From an uncultured Holophagaceae bacterium (GTDB taxonomy: Bacteria; Acidobacteriota; Holophagae; Holophagales; Holophagaceae), in NCBI GenBank assembly GCA_903876615.1, contig CAIRAS010000512.1, positions 1 through 6,413 on the forward strand: 6,413 nt of DNA. The letters are read 5' to 3'. The stretch's first letter is position 1; each line of letters starts with the position of its first letter. Under the pieces are notes generated by a model. That model made no database searches and had not been told where the DNA came from. It saw nothing but the letters and a program-made list of their open reading frames with translations. A program made the position numbers and the translations under genes. Shown here piece after piece: positions 1-6,252 of the stretch.

Positions 1-1
1 C

Positions 2-748
2 CTGCGGGTGCACCCGGCCTTCGACATCGCCGAAGGCAACCGCATCATCGGCGGCAGCGGCCCCTCGGCCTTCGGGGTGGATGAGGAGGACGTCCCGGCG
101 CTGCTGGCCCGGGCCGCCACGCTGCGCCACGTCCGCATCCGCGGCCTGCATGTCTTTGCGGCCAGTAACCAGCGGGACGCCGCCAAGCTGCTGGCCATCC
201 ACGGTGCGGTGCTGGACCTGGCCCGGCGTCTCCGCGACGCCCATGGTCTCGCCTTCGAGCAGATCGATCTGGGCGGGGGCCTGGGGGTGTCCTATGCCTC
301 CGAGGAGGCTCCCCTGGATCTCGCCGCCTTTGGGCAGGGACTCTCCGAGCTGTTGGAGCGCCATCCCTGGTTCACCGGGGAGCTGATCCTGGAGCCAGGT
401 CGCTTCCTCGCGGGTCCCTGTGGCGTCTACCTAGCCCGCGTGGTGCGGGTCAAAGAGAGCCGGGGCACCCGCTTCGCCATCCTGGAAGGCGGCATCAACC
501 ACCTGCTCCGCCCTCTGCTCACGGGGCAGCCCTTCCCGGTGAAGGCTGTGGGCAAAGCCGCGGGAGAGCTGGCCTTTACCCTGGCAGGGCCCTTGTGCAC
601 CAGCCTGGACCGCCTGGGGGACGTGCGGCTGCCCGGGCTGGCGCCGGGGGACCTCCTCGCCTTCGGCACGACCGGGGCCTACGGCCTCAGCGAGGGGATG
701 ACCCACTTCCTCAGCCACCCCGTGCCCCCCGAAGTTTGGGTGGATTGA
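2..748 (+). CDS. PLP-dependent decarboxylase, C-terminal part (exosortase-A/EPS-associated type)
   Basis: Partial gene entering from the left edge; the frame is open to base 2, so about 248 C-terminal residues are visible. GTG at 8 is in frame but is internal, because LRVHPAF is the conserved start of the late barrel strands. It belongs to the fold-type III (alanine racemase-like) PLP decarboxylases, the group of diaminopimelate and ornithine decarboxylases. Visible motifs, numbered from base 2: GLHVFAAS (48-55), the phosphate-binding GGGLG (91-95), EPGR (131-134), GPLCTSLD with the active-site Cys (196-203), and GAYG (225-228). The PLP lysine lies upstream of the window. The ending FLSHPVPPEV and the GPLCT..D..GD..GAYG spacing look most like the decarboxylases found with exosortase A and exopolysaccharide clusters, rather than LysA. 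The substrate cannot be read from this fragment. No terminator is visible after the stop. Confidence 0.85.
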   Translation: MRVHPAFDIAEGNRIIGGSGPSAFGVDEEDVPALLARAATLRHVRIRGLHVFAASNQRDAAKLLAIHGAVLDLARRLRDAHGLAFEQIDLGGGLGVSYASEEAPLDLAAFGQGLSELLERHPWFTGELILEPGRFLAGPCGVYLARVVRVKESRGTRFAILEGGINHLLRPLLTGQPFPVKAVGKAAGELAFTLAGPLCTSLDRLGDVRLPGLAPGDLLAFGTTGAYGLSEGMTHFLSHPVPPEVWVD

Positions 749-814
749 AATCAAAAAATGGTTTAATGAAAAGGTCCCTGTTCTACTCCTTCAGACAGCC
801 AAGAAAAGAGCCCG
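749..814 (+). promoter_or_regulatory. AT-rich intergenic leader with possible -10 and RBS
   Basis: This 66-bp gap is clearly more AT-rich than its surroundings. TTTAAT at 762-767 differs from the TATAAT consensus at one position and could be a -10 box, but no good -35 is seen at normal spacing. A purine run, AAGAAAAGAG at 801-810, sits 4 bases before the ATG at 815 and is the likely ribosome binding site. It suggests that the regulator gene can be transcribed separately from the decarboxylase. This rests on sequence inspection only. Confidence 0.4.
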
Positions 815-1933
815 ATGCGCACCCTTGTCTTTGTGGATGATGAGCCCCATATCCTGAGTGGCTATCGCCGCTCACTGCAGGACCTCCGCGAGGACTGGGA
901 GCTGCACTTCTTCGAGTCGGCCGGGGCGGTCTTGGACTACCTCCAGGACCATCCGGTCGACGTGGTCATCAGCGATGTGAAGATGCCCGGGATGGATGGG
1001 ATCGAGCTCCTCTCCCGGATTCACGCGCTCGAGAGTGGCGGGCCACCCGTCATCATCGTCACGGGGCTGCAGGACCAGACCCTCAAGCGGCGCGCTCTGG
1101 ATCTTGGCGCCGCGGACCTTCTGGACAAGCCGGTGGATTCTGAGGTCCTCCTGGCCAGGCTGCGGAGTGTGCTTCGGATTCGGCACTATCAGGAAGAACT
1201 CCAGAAGCAGAACAATCTGCTGGAGAGCAAGGTCAAGGAAAGAACCCGCGCGCTGGAAATATCCAACAAGGAAATCGTGTTAAGCCTTGCCAGAGCTGCG
1301 GAATACCGGGACGAGGACACCGGCGGACACGTCTTCCGCGTGAGCCACTACTGCCCGCCACTCGCCTCAAAGCTGGGCATGAATGCGGACGAGTGTGAGC
1401 TGATCTTCATCGCGAGCGCCTTGCACGACCTGGGCAAGATCGGGATTCCTGATCGCGTGCTCCTGAAACCCGGGAAACTCACCAGCGAAGAGTGGGCCAT
1501 CGTCAAGCAGCACTGCACCATCGGGGCCGGGATCTTGCGCCGGGACCACCCGATTAATCGCCTGGTCTCTGGAATGGAAGGGCGACTGCCCTCCGGGGAG
1601 CCGATCAGCGGCAATCCCCTGCTGCACACCGCCGCCCAGATCGCCCTGTCCCACCACGAGAAGTGGAATGGCAGCGGCTATCCCCATGGTCTGGCCAAGG
1701 AGCAGATACCCCTCGAGGCCCGGATCGTGGCCCTGGTGGACGTCTTCGACGCCCTGTCCACCCGGCGTCCCTACCGCGAGGCGATGAACGAGGGGGAAGC
1801 CCTGCGGATCATCCGGGCCAGCGTGGGGACCCACTTCGACCCCGAGGTGCACCAGGCCTTCGAGGCCTCCCTGGATGAGATCCGGCAGATCCAGACCGAC
1901 TTCGACGCGCAGCTGGGACCCACCGACTTGTAG
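815..1933 (+). CDS. Response regulator with HD-GYP c-di-GMP phosphodiesterase domain
   Basis: A 372-residue two-domain regulator (RpfG-like layout). Residues 1-120 form a receiver domain: acidic pocket D8/D9, phospho-acceptor D54 in ISDVKMPGMDG, T83 and K105 (LDKP). Residues about 121-158 are charged and Leu-rich (QEELQKQNNLLESKVKERT) and look like a coiled-coil signalling helix. Residues about 159-355 are the HD-GYP domain: E163 and H172 in EYRDEDTGGH, the HD pair H204-D205 in ALHDLGKIGIPD, KQH (231-233), HHEKWNGSGYP with GYP at 288-290, and DVFDAL (309-314) followed by RPY. All expected metal and GYP residues are present, so active hydrolysis of cyclic di-GMP is likely; output would be set by phosphorylation from a kinase not in this window. 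An extra segment of about 20 residues (roughly 246-266) precedes the GYP helix. The start is supported by the purine-rich RBS and by the immediate receiver strand. Confidence 0.95.
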   Translation: MRTLVFVDDEPHILSGYRRSLQDLREDWELHFFESAGAVLDYLQDHPVDVVISDVKMPGMDGIELLSRIHALESGGPPVIIVTGLQDQTLKRRALDLGAADLLDKPVDSEVLLARLRSVLRIRHYQEELQKQNNLLESKVKERTRALEISNKEIVLSLARAAEYRDEDTGGHVFRVSHYCPPLASKLGMNADECELIFIASALHDLGKIGIPDRVLLKPGKLTSEEWAIVKQHCTIGAGILRRDHPINRLVSGMEGRLPSGEPISGNPLLHTAAQIALSHHEKWNGSGYPHGLAKEQIPLEARIVALVDVFDALSTRRPYREAMNEGEALRIIRASVGTHFDPEVHQAFEASLDEIRQIQTDFDAQLGPTDL

Positions 1934-1973
1934 GCCTTTGGATCCTAGCCCAGCAAGGGGATCCACGCGGCCT
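1932..1973. terminator. Imperfect inverted repeat between convergent genes
   Basis: AGGCC (1932-1936) can pair with GGCCT (1969-1973), and GGATCC (1940-1945) with GGATCC (1959-1964). This leaves a 13-base loop and a small internal loop. It spans the point where the HD-GYP gene and the TPR gene converge, overlapping both stop codons. There is no T-tract on either side, so it is not a classic intrinsic terminator. It may slow or separate converging transcription, or be chance in GC-rich DNA. Confidence 0.22.
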
Positions 1974-3603
1974 GTTGGGGCCTGGGCAGGGCCTTCACCC
2001 GCTCAAGCAGCTGCAGGCGGATCTGCCAGCTCTTGTCGCCGGGCTGGAGCGCCCGACCCCGGAGCAGGTCTTCCTGGGCGGCCTCCCACTTGGCCTGGGC
2101 GGCATGGATGGAGCAGAGCGCCAGCTGCACCCGGCAGGCGCGGAGGCGCAGCACGGCATCATCGGGCTGCGCCCGGAGCAGGGCCTCGATCACCTTCGCT
2201 GCGCCTTCCAGGTTGCCGCTCTGGAGGTGCTTCTCGAACTCGCCAAGGCTGGCTCCCGAGACGCCGCCCGGCAGGCCCGCGCGGGCCTTCTCCAGCAGGA
2301 TCCCCGCCGACGCATCGGCGGAATCCCGCGCCAGGAGGGCCTGGGCCCGCAGGTAGGCGCGCAGGGGATCCGTGACCAGGGCGGTCTCCGCCTCCTGGCG
2401 GATGGCGGCCGGAGTCTCCACCAGGTCCACGGCCAGGGCTTCCTGGGCCAGGGGCGCGGCGGCGGCGGCCCGGGCAGCCCGCACTTCATCCTTCAGGGCC
2501 TGGTCCTTGCGGTAGTTGTGGACCAGGGCCAAGACGGCGACCAGGGCCAGCAGACCACCCCCGATGGCCGCCAGGCGCCTGGGCTCCTTCAGCCAGGGCA
2601 GTCGTTCTGCCGTCTCGCGGAGGCCTTCGGGCAGGTAGAGACCCTCCCGGGGGGCCGGGCTGGCCTTCAAGAGGAGCGCCGGGGGCTCGACCCCCTGGCC
2701 TGCGCCGACCATGGTGATGTCCGCGTGCGCCAGATCAAGGTGCCCCTTCGGTGGGCTGGAATCCACGGGTTGGGACGGGGCGCGACCCTCGCCCTGGTCT
2801 GACCTCTGGCAGCGCGCCAGCCCCTGGAGCGCCCTGACGTTCCCTGGGGCGAGGCCAAGGGCCTGCTGGAAGGTGAACGCGGCCTCTTCGTGGCGCTGCA
2901 GGATGAGGAGGTGCTCCGCCTGGCGCAGCTTCAGGTCCAAGGAGTCTCGGTCCTGCACAACGGGGGTGATGAGGCTGGCCCGCCCCACCTCGGCCCGGGC
3001 CTGGTGCAGGTAGGTCTGGATCTCCTGCCGATGGGGTTCCAGGACGAGGAGCCGCTCCCACTTGGAGATGGCCTCCTCCACGAGGCCCATGTCGTAGAGC
3101 TGGACGGCCTCCCGCTGGAGCTTGTCGGTGTCCTCCTCCGCAGGCGGGGCCAGGCTTGCGGCAGGTGCTGGTTCCGGCGCCTCGGCCGGGAGCTGGGCGG
3201 TTGTGCGGCCCAGCTCCCGGCGGGCGCCATCGGCGTAGCTCTGGGCCAAGACATGGTTGGGGTTCAGGCGCAGCAGCTCCTCCCACTTCAGGAGGGCATC
3301 CTCAAGCTGGCCCATGTCGTAGAGGGTGCAGCCATCGGCCAGGAGACGCTCAACGTCCTGCGACGAAGGGCCCCGGTCTGGGCTTGCCGGCGGGAGCTCG
3401 GGTTCGGGAGCGGGGCCCCGGGATTCGGTCTCCTGGATGGCCAGCAGGCGTGCCCGCACGGCCATGAGCCGCTCGCGGGCCACCGTGTGGGTGGGCTGCT
3501 GTTTGAGAATGGCCTGCCAGATCTGGCCCGCCTTGACGACCTCCCCTTCGGCGAAGAGTGCCTCCGCCTGGAGCAGGTAGGACTCGTAGGTGTCGGGCGT
3601 CAT
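1945..3603 (-). CDS. TPR-repeat protein with one mid-protein transmembrane segment
   Basis: A 552-residue protein, last gene of the minus-strand block. The N-terminal half carries at least four TPR-like helix pairs at about 8-40, 84-117, 161-193 and 225-256. The second and third share the pattern LYDMG..E.A..KWE.LL.L.P. Pro/Ala/Glu-rich linkers (about 62-82, 136-158 and 270-290) separate them. Residues 344-362 (LAAIGGGLLALVAVLALVH) form a single hydrophobic helix with RR just before it and RK just after, so orientation is not certain. There is no signal peptide, so the N-terminal TPR half is probably cytoplasmic. The C-terminal 190 residues are Ala/Leu-rich and helical, with further TPR-like pairs around 450-525, and would be periplasmic. 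Such proteins act as scaffolds; no partner can be named, though the FHA protein 11 bp upstream is the obvious candidate. The Shine-Dalgarno is weak (GAG within the preceding stop region), which fits translational coupling. Confidence 0.85.
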   Translation of the reverse strand: MTPDTYESYLLQAEALFAEGEVVKAGQIWQAILKQQPTHTVARERLMAVRARLLAIQETESRGPAPEPELPPASPDRGPSSQDVERLLADGCTLYDMGQLEDALLKWEELLRLNPNHVLAQSYADGARRELGRTTAQLPAEAPEPAPAASLAPPAEEDTDKLQREAVQLYDMGLVEEAISKWERLLVLEPHRQEIQTYLHQARAEVGRASLITPVVQDRDSLDLKLRQAEHLLILQRHEEAAFTFQQALGLAPGNVRALQGLARCQRSDQGEGRAPSQPVDSSPPKGHLDLAHADITMVGAGQGVEPPALLLKASPAPREGLYLPEGLRETAERLPWLKEPRRLAAIGGGLLALVAVLALVHNYRKDQALKDEVRAARAAAAAPLAQEALAVDLVETPAAIRQEAETALVTDPLRAYLRAQALLARDSADASAGILLEKARAGLPGGVSGASLGEFEKHLQSGNLEGAAKVIEALLRAQPDDAVLRLRACRVQLALCSIHAAQAKWEAAQEDLLRGRALQPGDKSWQIRLQLLERVKALPRPQQAAWIPLLG

Positions 3604-3614
3604 GGCATCAGGTC

Positions 3615-4226
3615 TCAGTTCAGGGGGAACTCGTCGGTGTTGCGCACCAGCAGCATGAAGGTGCTGTTGCCGCAGGAGAACTCCTGCTGGCTGCTGAGCT
3701 GGACGGGGGCTGTGATCCGCTCCCCATTGACCAGGGTGCCGTTGGTGGACTGCAGATCGCTGATCCAGACCGAGCCGTCGGGGTGGATTTCCAGCAGAGC
3801 ATGGCGGCGGGAGGTTTCGGGATCCTGGGTGATTACCTGCCCCTCCTCGCGGCCGATGACCGTCTCGGGGGCCTGGAGCACGTGGACCATGGAGGCCTGG
3901 GGACCCGTCAGGAAGGCGAGGCTGAAGCGGAGGCCCGGCGGAATGCCGCTCCCCGGGATGCCCGCGGCAGCCAGCATGGAGTCCCGGTCGCGCTTGGCGG
4001 TGGTGCGGGCGGCGGGCACAGGGGGCGGGGCCGGAGCCTCCTCGGGCAGGGGGATGGTGATGGGCCGGGAGAGGGTCTCTTCCTCTGGGGGCGGGGCCAG
4101 GGCCGGGTTGATGACCTCAAACACGTGGCTGCACTTCGGACACTTGAACCGCTTGGAGGCAGCCGCGCCGAAGCGGCTGTCGTCGTACTGGAAGCGGGCC
4201 TGGCAAGCCGGGCACATCACAATCAT
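3615..4226 (-). CDS. Zinc-ribbon plus FHA domain protein
   Basis: A 203-residue protein with two recognisable parts. The first 38 residues are an MJ0042-type zinc ribbon with paired knuckles C5-x2-C8 and C29-x2-C32 (CPAC and CPKC) ending in the typical HVFEV. A Pro/Ala/Glu-rich linker follows (about 40-78). The C-terminal part (about 100-197) is a forkhead-associated domain with G125-R126, SRRH (139-142), and STNGTLVNG (160-168), the residues that bind phosphothreonine peptides. The protein should therefore read Ser/Thr phosphorylation; no kinase or phosphatase gene is in the window. No signal peptide or membrane helix is seen, so it is cytoplasmic. GAGGG at 4231-4235, 4 bases before the ATG, is a plausible ribosome binding site. 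Its stop is 11 bp from the TPR gene start, which implies co-expression. Confidence 0.9.
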   Translation of the reverse strand: MIVMCPACQARFQYDDSRFGAAASKRFKCPKCSHVFEVINPALAPPPEEETLSRPITIPLPEEAPAPPPVPAARTTAKRDRDSMLAAAGIPGSGIPPGLRFSLAFLTGPQASMVHVLQAPETVIGREEGQVITQDPETSRRHALLEIHPDGSVWISDLQSTNGTLVNGERITAPVQLSSQQEFSCGNSTFMLLVRNTDEFPLN

Positions 4227-4255
4227 CGGGCCCTCGGGAAGCTAGCAGTGTAGCT

Positions 4256-4933
4256 CTACTTTTTCCGTGTGGCGAAGAAGCTGAACTCGCTCCGGAGAGG
4301 GATGCCCTCGGGCAGCTTGAAGCCGGTGACAGAGGTGGGCAGGGGCTGGTTGATCCGCAGGGTGCCCAGCTCCAGCAGCCAGGAGTCGCCGCTGCGCTCG
4401 ATCCACTGGATCTGCCGGGGCAGCCAGGTCTCCTTGTCCACCCAGAGGTTCACGGCCTGCATGCGCTTGCGAAGCGAGAGGGTGCGCGGGGTCAGGGCCA
4501 GCAGCCAGGTGCTGGTGCCGACCTTGGCCTCGCCCACCTCGATCTGGAAGTAGTCGGAGAGGTAGCTGAGCTTCTGGCCCAGGCCTAGAAACTTTCGGTC
4601 GGAGTTCTTGATCATCCCGATCTTCATGAGCTCTCCCTCCCGGGCCTCGGGGCTGTAGGAGATGAGCGCCTTGGGGGTCAGGTGGAGGATCAAGTCGTCT
4701 GGGGGCTGGAAGGCGAAGTGGGCGAACTCAGAACCCTGGAGAGAGAGGGTTCCCCGGGTCACCGAGGGGGTCTTGAGCAGGGCCCGCCGCAGGGTGAGGG
4801 TGAAGGGGCACTGGAGGGTCTGGACCTGGGCCTGGGCTGCGTCGAAGCGCTCCACCACCTCGCGCAGCGGGGGCGGCGCCTGGCCCAGGGCGGGCAGGAC
4901 CAGGAGGAGCAGGGTGGCCGCGTACCGAAGCAT
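4256..4933 (-). CDS. LolA-family periplasmic carrier-like protein
   Basis: A 225-residue exported protein. Residues 1-17 form a signal peptide (R3, hydrophobic core ATLLLLVLPA, probable cleavage after ALG). There is no lipobox cysteine, so it is soluble periplasmic. The mature part follows the LolA/LolB fold pattern: a first helix (LREVVERFDAAQAQVQTL), then beta strands including RGTLSLQG, the FQPPDDLILHLTPKALISYSP hairpin region (about 75-95), and late strands such as AVNLWVDKETWLPRQIQW. In LolA this half-barrel shields the lipid of outer-membrane lipoproteins on the way from LolCDE to LolB. Whether this copy is the main lipoprotein carrier or a paralogue for another lipid cannot be told, since no lolB or lolCDE is nearby. 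It lies 10 bp after the hydrolase gene and 29 bp before the FHA gene. The start is fixed by a good RBS. Confidence 0.82.
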   Translation of the reverse strand: MLRYAATLLLLVLPALGQAPPPLREVVERFDAAQAQVQTLQCPFTLTLRRALLKTPSVTRGTLSLQGSEFAHFAFQPPDDLILHLTPKALISYSPEAREGELMKIGMIKNSDRKFLGLGQKLSYLSDYFQIEVGEAKVGTSTWLLALTPRTLSLRKRMQAVNLWVDKETWLPRQIQWIERSGDSWLLELGTLRINQPLPTSVTGFKLPEGIPLRSEFSFFATRKK

Positions 4934-4938
4934 CAGGT

Positions 4939-4945
4939 GCTCCTC
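4939..4945 (-). promoter_or_regulatory. RBS overlapping upstream stop codon
   Basis: Read on the minus strand, GAGGAGC lies 5 bases before the LolA-family ATG (4931-4933) and shares bases with the TGA stop of the hydrolase gene (4944-4946). It is the clearest Shine-Dalgarno in the window. It supports the chosen LolA start and translational coupling between the two genes. Confidence 0.75.
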
Positions 4946-5723
4946 AGACAGAGGGGAGGGCGAGGGCCAGGGGATTCCGCTGGTGGGCGACGTGCAGCGC
5001 CACGGCGGTGCCCTGGAGGATCTCTTCCGCCGCGAATCGGGCCAGGTCGGGGTGGTTGTTGGACTCGCTCAGGTGGGCCAGGATGAGCAGCCGCAAGCGG
5101 GGCGAGCAGACCCGGGCCAGCAGCTCCGCCATGGAGGCATTGCTGAGGTGGCCGACCCGGCTCAAAATCCGGGCCTTGAGGTGGGGCGGGTAGTCCCCCT
5201 CCCGCAGCATGTCCACGTCGTGGTTCGCCTCCAGCGCGAGCAGGTCCAGGTCCTGGAGGTGATCCGCCACCAGGGCCGTGGGGTGGCCCAGGTCCGTGAC
5301 CACGGCGCAGGCCAGGTCCCCGGCCTCCACACGGTAGGCGACGGGGTCGGCCGCATCGTGGGGGATGGCGAAGGGCAGCACGCGCCAGCCCGCCCAGTCC
5401 AGGGCATGGCCAGCTTCCACCTCGATCCAGCGCTCGGCGGGGATCTCAAGGTGCTGACCCTGCTCCACGGCCCGGCGGGTGTCGGCGGTGGCCAGAATGG
5501 CCCAGGGGGTGCGCCGGAGGATGACCCCCAGGGCGCTGACATGGTCGGAGTGCTCGTGGGTCAGGGCCAGGGCCTGGATGGTGCTGAAGTCGCCCCCGAC
5601 CGCCTCCAGCCGCTCCCGGATCTGGCGCAAGGAGATGCCCGCATCGACGAGCAGCGTCCGCTCGCCATCCGACAGGGCATGGCAATTTCCCTTGGAGCCG
5701 GACGAAAGTGCTGAATAGTGCAT
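4944..5723 (-). CDS. MBL-fold metallo-hydrolase, YycJ/WalJ type
   Basis: A 259-residue metallo-beta-lactamase-fold enzyme with the full set of motifs of the YycJ/WalJ branch: SSGSKGN at 7-13, LLVDAG (24-29), the metal-binding THEHSDH (55-61), PHDA (121-124), TDLG (143-146), EANHD (165-169), GHLSN (191-195) and AHLSESNN (216-223). All metal-ligand His and Asp positions are intact, so it should be an active, probably two-metal hydrolase. Known YycJ proteins have been linked to DNA exonuclease activity, and in Firmicutes the gene sits in the walRK operon; here there is no such two-component system, so the cellular role is open. The start is firm because SSGS normally lies within the first ten residues. 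It is the first gene of the minus-strand block; no Shine-Dalgarno precedes it. Confidence 0.92.
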   Translation of the reverse strand: MHYSALSSGSKGNCHALSDGERTLLVDAGISLRQIRERLEAVGGDFSTIQALALTHEHSDHVSALGVILRRTPWAILATADTRRAVEQGQHLEIPAERWIEVEAGHALDWAGWRVLPFAIPHDAADPVAYRVEAGDLACAVVTDLGHPTALVADHLQDLDLLALEANHDVDMLREGDYPPHLKARILSRVGHLSNASMAELLARVCSPRLRLLILAHLSESNNHPDLARFAAEEILQGTAVALHVAHQRNPLALALPSV

Positions 5724-5751
5724 GGCCCAGGATACCGCCTACACTGGTGGC
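5724..5751. promoter_or_regulatory. Compact divergent promoter region
   Basis: Only 28 bp separate the start codons of the hydrolase (-) and the acetyltransferase (+). On the + strand TACACT (5740-5745) lies 6 bases before the ATG at 5752. On the - strand TATCCT (5734 down to 5729) lies 5 bases before the ATG at 5723. Both fit a TANNNT -10 box placed so close to the start codon that transcripts would begin at or near the ATG. Neither start has a well-spaced Shine-Dalgarno; GGTGG (5746-5750) is only one base from the + start. No convincing -35 was found on either strand. Confidence 0.45.
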
Positions 5752-6252
5752 ATGACTCCGACACTGCGCACCTCTACCCTGTCTGATCTGGAAACCCATG
5801 TGGCCCATCGCGTCGCCATGTTTCGCGACATGGAGATGGGCACCGAGGAGGGCCTGAAGCGCATGGGCGAAGCCTTCCGTACCCAGCTGCGCGGCTGGCT
5901 GGTGACCGGCCAGTGCCGTGGCCTGCTCCTCGAGGAGGACGGGCGGGCGGTGGTCAGCGTACTGCTGCTGCTGAAGGACACCCTGCCCACGCCGGTGACA
6001 CCGCTCTCGGTGCGCGGCTATCTCTTCAACCTGTACACGCTGCCTTCGCACCGTCGGAAGGGCCTGGCGGGACACATCACGGACGCCGCGCTGGAGCTGG
6101 CCCGGGGCCTGGGCATCGAGATCATGGAGCTCCACGCCAGCCTGGAAGCCGAAGGCATGTATCAGCGCATGGGCTTCGTGCCCACCAGCGAGATGCGCCT
6201 GGTGATGGGGGCCGGGATCAAGACTCCGAAGCAGTGGAAGCACCGCCGGTAG
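5752..6252 (+). CDS. GNAT-family N-acetyltransferase
   Basis: A 166-residue single-domain GNAT acyltransferase that would use acetyl-CoA. Motif A is clear: NLYTLPSHRRKGLAGH (93-108) with the R-x-x-G-x-A pyrophosphate loop at 101-106. Motif B is visible in HASLEAEGMYQRMGF (128-142), with the usual Tyr and the closing GF. The N-terminal helix region (about 10-50) is typical, and the EDGRAVVSVLLLL strand pair fits the core. The substrate is unknown. An in-frame ATG at 5722 would add ten residues, but it lies within the hydrolase start codon region and lacks an RBS; the ATG at 5752 starts directly at the first conserved strand and sits just after TACACT. The 3' end overlaps the opposing membrane-protein gene by 35 bp. 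Confidence 0.9.
   Translation: MTPTLRTSTLSDLETHVAHRVAMFRDMEMGTEEGLKRMGEAFRTQLRGWLVTGQCRGLLLEEDGRAVVSVLLLLKDTLPTPVTPLSVRGYLFNLYTLPSHRRKGLAGHITDAALELARGLGIEIMELHASLEAEGMYQRMGFVPTSEMRLVMGAGIKTPKQWKHRR

Noticed and set aside
2890..4245. Long 451-residue open frame on the + strand
   Set aside because: It is antisense to the FHA and TPR genes, whose minus-strand frames carry clear FHA, zinc-ribbon and TPR motifs. Its own translation is Gly/Leu/Arg-rich with no recognisable domain, as expected from high-GC codon bias.
4662..5714. 350-residue open frame on the + strand
   Set aside because: It lies opposite the YycJ-type hydrolase and the LolA-like gene, both with strong motifs; its composition is that of a reverse-frame shadow.
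5722..5751. Upstream in-frame ATG for the acetyltransferase
   Set aside because: It would overlap the hydrolase start codon and add ten unconserved residues with no RBS; the ATG at 5752 fits the GNAT N-terminus better.
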